DNA of 29,998 nucleotides from an uncultured Collinsella sp. (GTDB lineage Bacteria > Actinomycetota > Coriobacteriia > Coriobacteriales > Coriobacteriaceae). Location of the stretch: NCBI GenBank assembly GCA_902494035.1, contig CABURV010000022.1, positions 1 to 29,998 on the forward strand, read 5' to 3'. Below, piece by piece: positions 1 through 7,935 of the stretch. The position numbers and the translations under genes are program-made. The notes beneath the pieces are model-generated. The model saw only the letters and a program-made list of their open reading frames with translations. It was not told the DNA's origin and did no database searches. Every line of letters starts with the position of its first letter. Position 1 is the first letter of the stretch.

Positions 1-119
1 ACCCGCATCCCGACCATGCCGCCGATGCCCTGGCCTGCGCCATCTGCCACGTAAATCTCAGCCGCACCCGCGCCCTCACCGGTGGCGAGTTCTATCAACA
101 GAGAGGAACCGGATACTGA
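1..119 (+). CDS. ruvC: RuvC Holliday junction resolvase, C-terminal fragment (5' end outside window)
   Basis: This is the tail of an open frame entering from the left edge; 38 residues are visible before TGA at 117-119. They include HAADALACAICH, the conserved C-terminal RuvC segment in which two aspartates contribute to the Mg-binding catalytic site of this RNase H-like endonuclease. RuvC is known to cleave Holliday junctions symmetrically in complex with RuvAB. The stop codon overlaps the ruvA start by one base, so translation is probably coupled within a ruvC-ruvA-ruvB operon. The identity rests on this motif and on the two genes that follow; the start and most of the protein lie outside the window. 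Confidence 0.9.
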   Translation, partial: PHPDHAADALACAICHVNLSRTRALTGGEFYQQRGTGY

Positions 120-739
120 TGATTTCCCAGCTCCACGGAACGCTTGTCGAGTCCACGATGAGCTCTGCTGTCGTCGATGTGTCGGGCGTTGGCTTTGAGC
201 TCGGCATCTCGGGCAGCACTGCGGCCACGTTGCCGACGCCCGGCGGCGAGGTCCGCCTCTACACGCGTATGCAGGTGCGCGAGGACGCCATGACACTTTT
301 CGGTTTTTCCTCAAAGGATGAGCGCACGATGTTCGACCGGCTCGTGTCCGTTTCGGGCGTTGGCCCGCGCCTGGCGCTCGCCGTGCTTTCCACCTATACC
401 GTGGGGCAGCTGTATTCGCTGGTGATGGCCGAGGACGACAAGGGCATGGCCAAGGTACCCGGTGTGGGCAAAAAGACAGCTCAGCGCCTGATCCTGGAAC
501 TCAAGAGCACCTTTGCCAAGGATAAGGGCTTTGTGCCGGTCGACGTGATTCCCGGCCAGGTTGCGATGCCGGTTCCCGCCGCCGCTCCTTCGGCGATCGA
601 TGACGCCCGTGCGGCACTCCTTTCCATGGGCTTTAGCCCGCAGGAGACCGATGTTGCCCTGAGCGGGTATGATGGGCAGAATATGCGTGTCGAGGATCTG
701 CTCGGCGCGGCGCTTAAGCGACTCGGAATGGATGCGTGA
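119..739 (+). CDS. ruvA: Holliday junction branch migration protein RuvA
   Basis: This 206-residue protein has the usual RuvA length. RuvA binds four-way junctions as a tetramer and recruits the RuvB motor for branch migration in recombinational repair. Residues 1-62 form the OB-fold domain (starting MISQLHGTL). Two helix-hairpin-helix motifs are visible, SVSGVGPRLALAVL at 77-90 and VPGVGKKTAQRLIL around 113-126; these grip the DNA backbone. A Pro/Ala linker at about 144-158 leads to the C-terminal three-helix domain (160-203) that contacts RuvB. The ATG at 119 overlaps the ruvC stop and follows a GAGAGGAA ribosome site. The end overlaps the ruvB start, the classic ruvCAB arrangement. Confidence 0.97.
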   Translation: MISQLHGTLVESTMSSAVVDVSGVGFELGISGSTAATLPTPGGEVRLYTRMQVREDAMTLFGFSSKDERTMFDRLVSVSGVGPRLALAVLSTYTVGQLYSLVMAEDDKGMAKVPGVGKKTAQRLILELKSTFAKDKGFVPVDVIPGQVAMPVPAAAPSAIDDARAALLSMGFSPQETDVALSGYDGQNMRVEDLLGAALKRLGMDA

Positions 740-1806
740 TGTGGGAAGCCGATGACTCTCAGGACCTGTGGGCGACGCCCGGCAACTCGCCGGCGGCATC
801 CATGGCGCACGGCGAGCGCATGGTGGGCTCGGAGCTGACGGCCGAGGACCTCGATGTCGACCGCACTTTGCGCCCCCAGCGCCTGGACGACTACTGCGGC
901 CAGGAGCACATCAAGCAGAGCCTGCGCGTGTTGATCGAAGCGGCGCAGAACCGTGGCGAGACGCTCGACCACGTGATTTTCTCGGGTCCTCCGGGCCTGG
1001 GCAAGACCACGCTGGCCACCGTTATCGCCAACGAGCTGGGCGCTCAGATCAAGACCACGAGTGGCCCTGCCATCGCGCGCACGGGCGACCTGGCGGCCAT
1101 CCTTACTAACTTGCAGCCGGGTGATGTGCTGTTTATCGACGAGATCCACCGCCTCAACCGTTCGGTCGAGGAGGTCCTGTACCCCGCGATGGAGGACTTT
1201 GCCCTCGATATCGTGATTGGCAAGGGTCCGGCGGCGCGCTCGATTCGCCTGGATATCCCCAAGTTTACGCTGGTAGCGGCAACGACCCGCTCAGGCATGT
1301 TGACCGGCCCGTTGCGCGACCGCTTTGGCATTTCATATCGCCTGGATTACTACACGGTCGAGGAACTCGCGCAGATTGTGACGCGTTCGGCGACTATCCT
1401 GGGCGTGACGATCGACCATCCCAGTGCGCTCGAGATCGGCTCGCGTTCGCGCGGCACGCCACGTCTTGCCAACCGCCTGCTCAAGCGCGTGCGCGATTAC
1501 GCACAGGTGCGCGGCAACGGCCCCATCGAGCTCGATATCTGTCGCCAGGCGCTTGAGTTCTTCGAGATCGACGAGCTCGGTCTGGACTGGATGGATATTC
1601 GCATTTTGGAGACGCTCGCTAAGACGTTCTCCGGTCGTGCCGTGGGACTTACGACCCTTGCCAGCGCGGTGGGCGAGGACCCGGGCACGCTCGAGGATGT
1701 CTATGAGCCCTATCTGCTGCAGTGCGGCTTGATGATACGTACGCCGCAGGGCCGTCAGGCAACGCTTCGCACCTTTGAGCACTTGGGCATCGAGCCAGCC
1801 GTTTAG
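739..1806 (+). CDS. ruvB: Holliday junction branch migration ATPase RuvB
   Basis: This AAA+ ATPase of 355 residues forms hexamers that pump DNA through RuvA-bound junctions. Walker A is GPPGLGKT at 83-90 and Walker B is LFIDEIH at 131-137. A sensor-1 stretch (VAATTRSG) and the LTGPLRDRFG segment with its arginines follow, and a winged-helix DNA-binding domain occupies the last 70 or so residues. I chose ATG 739, which overlaps the ruvA stop as TGATG; a GTG at 736 would add one residue. The protein has about 20 more N-terminal residues than the E. coli enzyme, a poorly conserved acidic extension before the conserved DRTLRPQRLDDYCGQ. I see no strong terminator directly after it. Confidence 0.97.
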   Translation: MWEADDSQDLWATPGNSPAASMAHGERMVGSELTAEDLDVDRTLRPQRLDDYCGQEHIKQSLRVLIEAAQNRGETLDHVIFSGPPGLGKTTLATVIANELGAQIKTTSGPAIARTGDLAAILTNLQPGDVLFIDEIHRLNRSVEEVLYPAMEDFALDIVIGKGPAARSIRLDIPKFTLVAATTRSGMLTGPLRDRFGISYRLDYYTVEELAQIVTRSATILGVTIDHPSALEIGSRSRGTPRLANRLLKRVRDYAQVRGNGPIELDICRQALEFFEIDELGLDWMDIRILETLAKTFSGRAVGLTTLASAVGEDPGTLEDVYEPYLLQCGLMIRTPQGRQATLRTFEHLGIEPAV

Positions 1807-1884
1807 AGACGGGTTTGTTTTGGCTAGTCTGTAGGCTATCGCTGAGCATTGGATAAGCATATCGCCATTCATCGGTTACGGGTG

Positions 1885-1912
1885 TTTTACTATTGCGCGC
1901 CCGTGCTATGCT
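1885..1912 (+). promoter_or_regulatory. Candidate promoter of fhs (extended -10)
   Basis: TGC-TATGCT at 1904-1912 resembles an extended -10 box. A weak TTTTAC at 1885-1890 sits 16 bases upstream as a possible -35. It lies 40 bases before the fhs start in the only sizeable gap after ruvB. This is a pattern match only. Confidence 0.4.
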
Positions 1913-1952
1913 GAATTGGTCTTTTTCTCATTCGGTAACGAAAGGACCGCCC

Positions 1953-3620
1953 ATGCCTACTGACATCGAAATCGCACGTTCTGTCACGCCGCTGCCTATT
2001 ACCGAGGTGGCTAAGAACGCCGGCGTCGACGTTAAGCACCTGATTCCGTACGGCTTCGACAAGGCTAAGGTCGACTATTCACTGCTCAACGAGCCGACTG
2101 ATCACCAGGCCAAGCTCGTCCTCGTGACCGCTATCAACCCAACGCCTGCGGGCGAGGGCAAGACCACCACGACCATCGGTCTGGCCGATGGCCTGCGTCG
2201 CCGCGGCGTCAAGAGCGCCGTGGCCCTGCGCGAGCCTTCGCTCGGCCCCGTCTTTGGCGTTAAGGGCGGTGCTGCCGGTGGCGGCTGGGCTCAGGTGATC
2301 CCCATGGAGGATATCAACCTGCACTTTACCGGCGACTTCCACGCTATCGGTGCTGCCAACAACCTGCTGGCCGCCATGCTTGATAACCACATCCAGCAGG
2401 GCAATCAGCTCGGTATTGACGTTAAGCGCATTACTTGGAAGCGCGTCGTCGATATGAACGACCGTCAGCTGCGCCACGTTATCGACGGCATTGGCGGTAA
2501 GGCCCAGGGCGTGCCGCGCGAGGACGGCTTCGATATCACCGTCGCCTCCGAGGTCATGGCAATCCTGTGCCTGTCTACGAGCATCAGCGACCTCAAGGAA
2601 CGCTTGGGTGAGATTGTCGTCGGCTACAGCTTTGCCGGCGAGCCCGTCCGTGCCCGCAACCTTAAGGCCCAGGGTGCCATGGCCGCGTTGCTTAAGGACG
2701 CACTCAAGCCCAACCTGGTGCAAACGCTCGAGGGCACGCCCGCGTTTGTCCACGGCGGTCCCTTCGCCAACATCGCCCACGGCTGCAACTCTATCATGGC
2801 CACGCGTATGGCGATGCGCTTTGGCGATGTCGCCATTACCGAGGCCGGCTTCGGCGCCGATCTGGGCGCCGAGAAGTTCCTCGACATCAAGTGCCGCATG
2901 ACGGGCGTTCGCCCCAGCGCTGTCGTGATCGTCGCGACCGCTCGTGCGCTGAAGTACAACGGTGGCGTCGCCAAGGCCGACCTCAACGAGGAGAACCTCG
3001 AGGCACTCAAGGCTGGCATGCCCAACCTGCTGCGTCACGTCGACAACATCCAGAACGTTTATGGTCTGCCCTGCGTGGTCGCCATCAACCGCTTCCCGAC
3101 GGACACCGAGGCCGAGCTTGCGCTCATCGAGTCCGAGTGCCAGAAGCTCGGCGTCAACGTTAAGCTTTCCGAGGTCTGGGCCAAGGGCGGCGAGGGCGCG
3201 CTCGAGCTTGCCGATGAGGTCATGCGTCTGATTGAGCAGCCGAGCGAGCTCAAGTTTGCCTACGAGGACGGAGCCGATGTGGCCGACGCCCTCGAGGCCG
3301 TTGCCACCAAGGTCTACCACGCCGACGGCGTTGACTTTACGCCGGCCGCCAAGCGCCAGCTCGCCGAGCTGCGCGAGAACGGCTTTGGCAACCTGCCGGT
3401 GTGCGTGGCCAAGACGCAGTACAGCTTTAGCGACAACGCCAAGGCCCTGGGCGCTCCCGAGAACTTCCGCATCACGGTGCGTGAGCTCAAGGTTTCCGCC
3501 GGTGCCCACTTTGTGGTCGCACTGACTGGCAGCGTTCTGACCATGCCGGGCCTGCCCAAGATCCCCGCGGCCGAAAACATCGACGTCGACAACGACGGCA
3601 ACATCACCGGCCTGTTCTAA
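1953..3620 (+). CDS. fhs: Formate--tetrahydrofolate ligase (formyl-THF synthetase)
   Basis: This 555-residue protein has the normal length for Fhs, which joins formate to tetrahydrofolate using ATP to give 10-formyl-THF in the cytoplasm. It shows the P-loop-like TPAGEGKTTTT at 64-74, the EPSLGPVFGVKGGAAGGG block that contributes to nucleotide and formyl-phosphate binding, and FTGDFHAI shortly after. The start is ATG 1953, preceded by CGAAAGGACC; an upstream in-frame ATG at 1893 would add 20 unconserved residues overlapping the probable promoter. It is a single-gene transcript ending in a hairpin terminator. FchA and FolD, the next two steps of the pathway, are encoded about 10 kb downstream. 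In anaerobes this enzyme can run either way, feeding formyl groups to purine synthesis or recovering ATP from them. Confidence 0.97.
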   Translation: MPTDIEIARSVTPLPITEVAKNAGVDVKHLIPYGFDKAKVDYSLLNEPTDHQAKLVLVTAINPTPAGEGKTTTTIGLADGLRRRGVKSAVALREPSLGPVFGVKGGAAGGGWAQVIPMEDINLHFTGDFHAIGAANNLLAAMLDNHIQQGNQLGIDVKRITWKRVVDMNDRQLRHVIDGIGGKAQGVPREDGFDITVASEVMAILCLSTSISDLKERLGEIVVGYSFAGEPVRARNLKAQGAMAALLKDALKPNLVQTLEGTPAFVHGGPFANIAHGCNSIMATRMAMRFGDVAITEAGFGADLGAEKFLDIKCRMTGVRPSAVVIVATARALKYNGGVAKADLNEENLEALKAGMPNLLRHVDNIQNVYGLPCVVAINRFPTDTEAELALIESECQKLGVNVKLSEVWAKGGEGALELADEVMRLIEQPSELKFAYEDGADVADALEAVATKVYHADGVDFTPAAKRQLAELRENGFGNLPVCVAKTQYSFSDNAKALGAPENFRITVRELKVSAGAHFVVALTGSVLTMPGLPKIPAAENIDVDNDGNITGLF

Positions 3621-3645
3621 GCTCGCTGCTCATAGCCGCTTGCCC

Positions 3646-3682
3646 GCCCCGTCGCGCCTACCAAGGCCCGGCGGGGCTTTTT
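3646..3682 (+). terminator. Rho-independent terminator of fhs
   Basis: GCCCCG (3646-3651) pairs with CGGGGC (3672-3677), with further GC pairing inside the stem, and TTTTT follows directly. It lies 26 bases after the fhs stop. Confidence 0.8.
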
Positions 3683-3800
3683 GATCCTTAGGCCCGCGCA
3701 TGTCTTGTAGATACCGACGGGCTCTGCCCATCATAGGCTTTTGCGCGGGTAGAATGCATGGATAACTTGAGGCTCACGCGCGACGGAAAGGAATCGTTGC

Positions 3801-4790
3801 ATGGATCAGGACAAGACAACCGTGATGGGCGGCTACGGTTCCGCGCAGGCTGGCGATAGCGCCGATGCGACCCGCGTTGTTCCCAACCCCGGTTATACCG
3901 ACCCCGCCGCGACGCAGCCTTCTGCCGAGCCCACCCGGGTTATGGGCTATGGCGACACGGCGCAGGATTCTTACGCTGCATCTTCGCAAGGCCCCTATGG
4001 CAACGCAGCTCCGGATCCGTTTGATTACGCGCCGCAGGATTCTTATGCTGCCTCGACGCCGAATCCCTATGATGACCTGCCGCAGAATCCCATTCCGCAG
4101 CCTCAGCAGACGACGTATATGCCGCGCACGGTTCAGCCTCGTTACGAGTCGCGCGAGCCGTATCGCGAGTACCCCAAGTCGATTCCGCAATATGGCGAGG
4201 ACGAGGAGAAGAAGCCGTCGCGTTCGTCGAGCGTGATCAAGAAGATCCTCATCGTGTTGGCGATCTTCTTTGCGCTGTCGGTTGTGTTTGCCATAGTGTC
4301 GGGCATGCTCAACAAGCGAGGGAGTTCAACGGCCGATACCACTGCCGAGCAAACTGAGTCCGCCTCGTCTAGCGCCGTCGATCTGAGCGATATCCCGGGG
4401 CAGTACTGGTCCAACGCCAAGAAGATCCTCAAGTCGCGCGGCGCCGATCTTTCGAATGCCGTGGTCCTGACTGATGATGGCTCAACGCCCGTCATCGATG
4501 CCAACTGGATCGTTACTTCTGCCTACTATAACGACAGCGGCAACCTCGAAATTCAGCTCACGCACAAGAACAGCTCGGGCAACTCGTCCGACGGCCAAAG
4601 CGGTACCGACAGCTCGAGCTCCAATACGCTGGAGGACTTGAGCAACAAGGCACAGGAGTTGGGAGACAAGGCGCAAGAGCTGGGCGATACGGCACAAAAC
4701 TTGGGCGATACCGCGCAGAACTTGGGCGACATGGCGACGGATGCCTGGAACGCCCTGCAAAACGGCATCTCGGGCGCGCAGGGAAACTAG
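3801..4790 (+). CDS. Single-pass membrane protein with disordered phospho-acceptor-like tail, PASTA-like domain and heptad repeats
   Basis: This 329-residue protein has no family I can name with certainty. Residues 1-145 are low-complexity and rich in Pro, Tyr, Asp and Gln, with QDSYAAS occurring twice (55-61 and 79-85) and three similar Thr motifs: TTVMG (6-10), ATRVV (23-27) and PTRVM (44-48). A single transmembrane helix spans about 148-170 after a basic KK. Outside it, after a Ser/Thr linker, residues 195-256 form a small alpha/beta unit resembling a PASTA domain (DIPGQYWSNAKKILKSRGA). The C-terminus has four seven-residue repeats (KAQELGD, KAQELGD, TAQNLGD, TAQNLGD), predicted amphipathic. 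The start ATG 3801 follows GGAAAGGAATCG. The topology suggests an envelope protein with a cytoplasmic tail open to Ser/Thr kinase signalling; that is inference. Confidence 0.75.
   Translation: MDQDKTTVMGGYGSAQAGDSADATRVVPNPGYTDPAATQPSAEPTRVMGYGDTAQDSYAASSQGPYGNAAPDPFDYAPQDSYAASTPNPYDDLPQNPIPQPQQTTYMPRTVQPRYESREPYREYPKSIPQYGEDEEKKPSRSSSVIKKILIVLAIFFALSVVFAIVSGMLNKRGSSTADTTAEQTESASSSAVDLSDIPGQYWSNAKKILKSRGADLSNAVVLTDDGSTPVIDANWIVTSAYYNDSGNLEIQLTHKNSSGNSSDGQSGTDSSSSNTLEDLSNKAQELGDKAQELGDTAQNLGDTAQNLGDMATDAWNALQNGISGAQGN
4647..4730 (+). repeat. Four tandem 21-base units encoding heptads
   Basis: Four consecutive in-frame 21-base units encode KAQELGD twice and TAQNLGD twice. Codon choice differs between the copies, so they are conserved as protein rather than as recent DNA duplications. 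Confidence 0.8.
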
Positions 4791-4802
4791 CTGTTAAGCA
4801 GG

Positions 4803-5984
4803 CTACAACTGCTCGGCCGGACGCTCGGGCGAGCTAAAGCCCGAATCAAACGTGACGACGCACGAGACGTCGGGCCGGCGCTCGTGCACGATGCGCGTGA
4901 CGAGCTCCAGCAGCTCCTCGTCGGATATGTCAAAGCCGTCGGGACGCACCAGGTCAAACGAAACAAACCCGTCGTGCTCGTGCAGGTCGTGGATGGAGAG
5001 CGCGGGATCGATCTGCATGACGCCGCGCTTGACCCAGCCGCGCAGGTCGTCGCCGGTGGTGGCGATGGGGTCGCAGTGCAGCGTGATATCGATGCCCATT
5101 TGGCGCTTGATGTCGTGCTCGATGGTGTCCAAAATCTCGTGGTGCTCAAATGCGTCGCCCTCGCCGGGCATCTCCACGTGGGCGCTGGCAAACTGACGAC
5201 CGGGGCCGTAGTCGTGCACCATCAGGTCGTGTGTGCCCAAGACCTGCGGATAGGACATGATCTTATCGCGGATTGCCTGGACGAGCTTGGGGTCGGGCGC
5301 TTGCCCCAGCAACGGGCTGATGGCGTCGCGCACTAGGCCCATGCCGCTGATGCAGATGAAGATGCCCACACCCAGGCCTGCCCAGCCATCGAGGTCAAAG
5401 CCGGTCGTCTGCGAAATAAGCGCCGCCACCAAGACCGAGCCCGAGGTGATGACGTCGTTTTTGGAGTCCTGTGCCGTGGCGATGAGCGTCTCCGAGTCGA
5501 TGCGGTCGCCCAGCGTGCGGTTGAACGCTGCCATCCAGAGCTTAACGAGCATGGACAGAACAAGGGCGGCCATGGAGAGCGCCGAATACACGGTGGGGGA
5601 AGGCTTGATGATCTTAGTGACCGACTCGAGGATCAGATTGATGCCGACGGCGCAAACCAGGACGGCGACGAACAGGCCGGCTAGGTACTCATAGCGACCG
5701 TGGCCATAGGGGTGGCCTTCGTCTGCCGGGCGGCTGGCAAGGCGGAACCCGAGCAGGCTCACGATGTTGCTCGAGGCATCGGAGAGGTTGTTGAAAGCGT
5801 CGGCGATGAGGGAGACGGAGCCGGCGAGCAGGCCCGCGATGCCCTTGGCCAGGCACAGGGTGATGTTGAGGCCAATGCAGACGAGGCTTGCGGAAAAGCC
5901 CGCGTTGGTGCGGCAAGATGCATCGACCGGCTCGCTCTCGCTGCCGGGAACAAGCGTATGTACCAGCCGATTTACAAATAGCAT
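4803..5984 (-). CDS. Cation diffusion facilitator transporter, probable Mn2+/Fe2+-type exporter
   Basis: This 393-residue protein of the CDF family exchanges divalent metal for protons across the membrane. A six-helix membrane domain occupies about 28-215, followed by a cytoplasmic metal-binding domain with several His and Asp residues. In helix 2 the site reads ADAFNNLSDA (D62, N66, D69); in helix 5 it reads DSKND (D173, D177) where zinc exporters such as YiiP have H-x-x-x-D. The HPYGHGRYEYLAG motif is also present. The helix-5 D-x-x-x-D form is typical of Mn-exporting CDFs, so manganese or iron is likelier than zinc. The start is ATG 5984, preceded by GTGAGGACG; an upstream ATG at 6005 lacks a ribosome site. 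It ends 12 bases from the convergent upstream gene. The C-terminal part extends well beyond the minimal CDF domain. Confidence 0.9.
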   Translation of the reverse strand: MLFVNRLVHTLVPGSESEPVDASCRTNAGFSASLVCIGLNITLCLAKGIAGLLAGSVSLIADAFNNLSDASSNIVSLLGFRLASRPADEGHPYGHGRYEYLAGLFVAVLVCAVGINLILESVTKIIKPSPTVYSALSMAALVLSMLVKLWMAAFNRTLGDRIDSETLIATAQDSKNDVITSGSVLVAALISQTTGFDLDGWAGLGVGIFICISGMGLVRDAISPLLGQAPDPKLVQAIRDKIMSYPQVLGTHDLMVHDYGPGRQFASAHVEMPGEGDAFEHHEILDTIEHDIKRQMGIDITLHCDPIATTGDDLRGWVKRGVMQIDPALSIHDLHEHDGFVSFDLVRPDGFDISDEELLELVTRIVHERRPDVSCVVTFDSGFSSPERPAEQL

Positions 5985-6155
5985 AGCGGTCGTCCTCACA
6001 ATCATGTTTAAGGGGATAGTGTAGCTCGCGCGGGGGCGCCGTGCACCGATGCTCAGAAAATGCAGCAATAGTCTGCCGGTGCTAACGAGCGAGCCTTCTC
6101 GTCTGCCTGGGTGGTCCATTTTGGGCCACATGGGTATGGGCATGTGCCTGCTTGC

Positions 6156-6174
6156 TCGACATACTTAATGTCGA
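6156..6174 (+). promoter_or_regulatory. Inverted repeat, candidate operator of the zinc-ribbon gene
   Basis: TCGACAT (6156-6162) and ATGTCGA (6168-6174) form a perfect 7-base inverted repeat around a 5-base spacer. It lies 28 bases before the zinc-ribbon gene start, in the divergent intergenic region with the CDF gene. No T-run follows, so an operator is likelier than a terminator. Confidence 0.4.
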
Positions 6175-6202
6175 CAGCCCCTGTGCAAAGGAGGACGTTT
6201 CC

Positions 6203-7540
6203 ATGGACGAGATGTTTGCCATTAAATGTCAAAACTGCGGCGGCCCTATGTACTCGCACCAGGCTAAGCGCAGCTTTGAGTGCGCCTATTGCGGCACGGT
6301 CGTTCCGTGGCAGGCGGACGTCGGAGAGCCCAAGAGCGCCCTGGGCATTCGCCATACGCCGCTGACGGTGGTGGATGGACTGCTCAAGCTCACGCATGTG
6401 TCGCAACTCGAGCGCCCGGAGGACCCGGACTGGTATTTCTTCAATTCGCACTGGCGCAATCAGTCGGTCCTGGAACATCTGCTGTGGGAGGATCGCGGCA
6501 CGGCGCAGGAGTTCCAAGAGGCCACGCATGTGAGTATTCCTTGCCCCTTCTGTGGTGCGTCCTTTGAGGGCGAGTCGACCCAGCGCGTGTTTGAGTGCCC
6601 GTCCTGCGGCAACAAGATCGGCATTGCCGACCTGCTCAAGCCGGGGACGTTTAGCAAGCGTCTGACCATGGGCGTGGGTGCGGAGTATGTGCCGGATCAG
6701 GGTATTCCCTGCGAAATCTCGCCGCAGCAGGCACGTGCCAACGCGCTGCAGCTGGTGCGCCAGTACCCGGATGCCTTTGCCGGGCACGACGTGGAAGATG
6801 CGATCCAAAACGACATGATGCTCTTCTATTTCCCCATGGCGCTGGCGGACCTGCGCATGATGGCGAGCTTCCCGGGCAAGGGCCTGAGCAAGGAAACCCT
6901 GGTGTACTACGAGGTGCTCGACTGGGCATACCCCAGGGCAAACTACCTGGACGTTCGCCTCATGGGCATTTTGGAGCCGTGGGACTTTGCCAAGGTCGGT
7001 CCGTTCGATCCCGCCATGCAGGAAGGCGACTTCCGCGTCGTCTCCGTCGATGCATCTACCAAGGACCAGGTGGTCATTGATAAGTTGGCGCTCGACGTTG
7101 CGGGCAACGATGCCGAGGCCGTACTGGGGCTCAATAAAAAGAGCATCCGAACCTGGGCGCGCAAGGCCCGCAAGCATAAGGATGGCCTGGTGATGGTGCC
7201 GGTCTACTTTGTCGATCGTCCGGCGACGGACAGCCGCGATGGCGAGCAGGTGCGCATTGCCGTAAACGGACAGACGGGCCGCGCGGCCGCGGCGGTGTTT
7301 AGCGACAAGCGCGAAACGCATATCGTGGCACCGCTCAACCCGAGCCTGCATCTGTCCGGTGAGAGCACCGTGCATGCCACGCCCATCGAGGTCAAATACG
7401 TTAAGTCGCCGTTTCTGTACCAGATCGTGCGCCGTGGAGGCGGCGAGCAACCGCGCCAGGTTGCAGCGGTTGCCGAGGGTTCCTACCGAGAGGAGAAGCC
7501 CAAACGCAAGGGCTTGTTCGCTGCGATCTTTGGGAAGTAG
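6203..7540 (+). CDS. Unknown protein with two treble-clef/zinc-ribbon motifs
   Basis: I do not recognise this 445-residue protein beyond its metal sites. The first ribbon is C9-x2-C12 ... C27-x2-C30, with an aromatic after it (GTVVPW). The second is C114-x2-C117 ... C132-x2-C135 (CPFCGASF then FECPSCGNK). Between and after them is a soluble alpha/beta region without signal peptide or membrane helices, so it should be cytoplasmic. It ends in a basic KPKRKGLFAAIFGK tail that could associate with membrane or nucleic acid. The start ATG 6203 follows AAAGGAGG; an earlier in-frame ATG at 6152 overlaps the inverted repeat and has no ribosome site. The pattern of ribbons on a large domain resembles proteins that sense or handle nucleic acid or metal, but no function can be assigned from sequence. 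Confidence 0.8.
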   Translation: MDEMFAIKCQNCGGPMYSHQAKRSFECAYCGTVVPWQADVGEPKSALGIRHTPLTVVDGLLKLTHVSQLERPEDPDWYFFNSHWRNQSVLEHLLWEDRGTAQEFQEATHVSIPCPFCGASFEGESTQRVFECPSCGNKIGIADLLKPGTFSKRLTMGVGAEYVPDQGIPCEISPQQARANALQLVRQYPDAFAGHDVEDAIQNDMMLFYFPMALADLRMMASFPGKGLSKETLVYYEVLDWAYPRANYLDVRLMGILEPWDFAKVGPFDPAMQEGDFRVVSVDASTKDQVVIDKLALDVAGNDAEAVLGLNKKSIRTWARKARKHKDGLVMVPVYFVDRPATDSRDGEQVRIAVNGQTGRAAAAVFSDKRETHIVAPLNPSLHLSGESTVHATPIEVKYVKSPFLYQIVRRGGGEQPRQVAAVAEGSYREEKPKRKGLFAAIFGK

Positions 7541-7611
7541 GGAAGCGCAGCATGGGACGGCTCGCAGGCATGCGGGCTGCCGTCCGGTAGTTTGGCAGGG
7601 GGTAGATGTAA

Positions 7612-7757
7612 ATAAACGGTGGAGCGGCTGCAAAAGAGCCGCCTCGCTGGGCAAAATCAGGTTGTGCCGCGGAACCCGCTCCTCAGTTAGTCACACTTCG
7701 GAAGCGCGGGCAACGCAGACGCAAGTGTCTTAAGGGCCGGCTGCAACCGGCCCTTTT
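7612..7757 (+). ncRNA. Candidate small structured RNA ending in a strong terminator
   Basis: GGAGCGG (7621-7627) can pair with CCGCTCC (7676-7682), enclosing a region that can also form GCGGCT/AGCCGC (7624-7629 with 7637-7642). A third hairpin pairs ACACTT with AAGTGT just before the terminator. The terminator lies about 190 bases beyond the preceding stop codon, with its own hairpin between. This is either a long 3' untranslated region or a separate small RNA. It shows none of the signature sequences I would expect for tmRNA, RNase P RNA or SRP RNA. Borders are approximate. Confidence 0.3.
7732..7757 (+). terminator. Rho-independent terminator
   Basis: AAGGGCCGG (7732-7740) pairs perfectly with CCGGCCCTT (7747-7755) around loop CTGCAA, and the stem runs into TTTT. 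It ends the transcript of the zinc-ribbon gene or of an independent small RNA. Confidence 0.9.
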
Positions 7758-7935
7758 CTGTGGCAGCCAATGGGCCCACATCAGACGAAGGTCGCGTTTT
7801 TGCCTGTCAGGTCACGCTCGCCAGCCACGGCTAGAATGTCGTTGCCGGCGTCCATGACCGGTATTGTTTCGTAGCGTGCGTCGCAACCGCGAGTGCGCCT
7901 GCGACGGCTGCGGTGGCTTCGGTCGCAACGTGCTG

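Larger units (their letters stand above)
7541..7935. other. 395-base non-coding stretch with several hairpins
   Basis: No convincing gene lies here. Directly after the zinc-ribbon gene a hairpin pairs GGACGGC (7555-7561) with GCCGTCC (7579-7585), with CGCA/TGCG nested inside. A second structured block runs from about 7618 to the terminator at 7732-7757 (see the ncRNA candidate). The remainder, 7758-7935, is downstream of the convergent nuclease gene and holds only loose direct repeats of GTCGCAAC near 7879 and 7921. Confidence 0.6.

Noticed and set aside
2079..3509. 476-residue open frame antisense to fhs
   Set aside because: It mirrors the codon bias of fhs, shows repetitive low-quality composition and no domain; a shadow of a real gene.
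6053..7654. 533-residue open frame antisense to the zinc-ribbon gene
   Set aside because: The plus-strand frame has cysteine motifs and a good ribosome site; this one has neither domain nor start signal.
7612..7757. Possible tmRNA, SRP RNA or RNase P RNA
   Set aside because: The diagnostic conserved stretches of these RNAs are not present; only an unnamed candidate remains.
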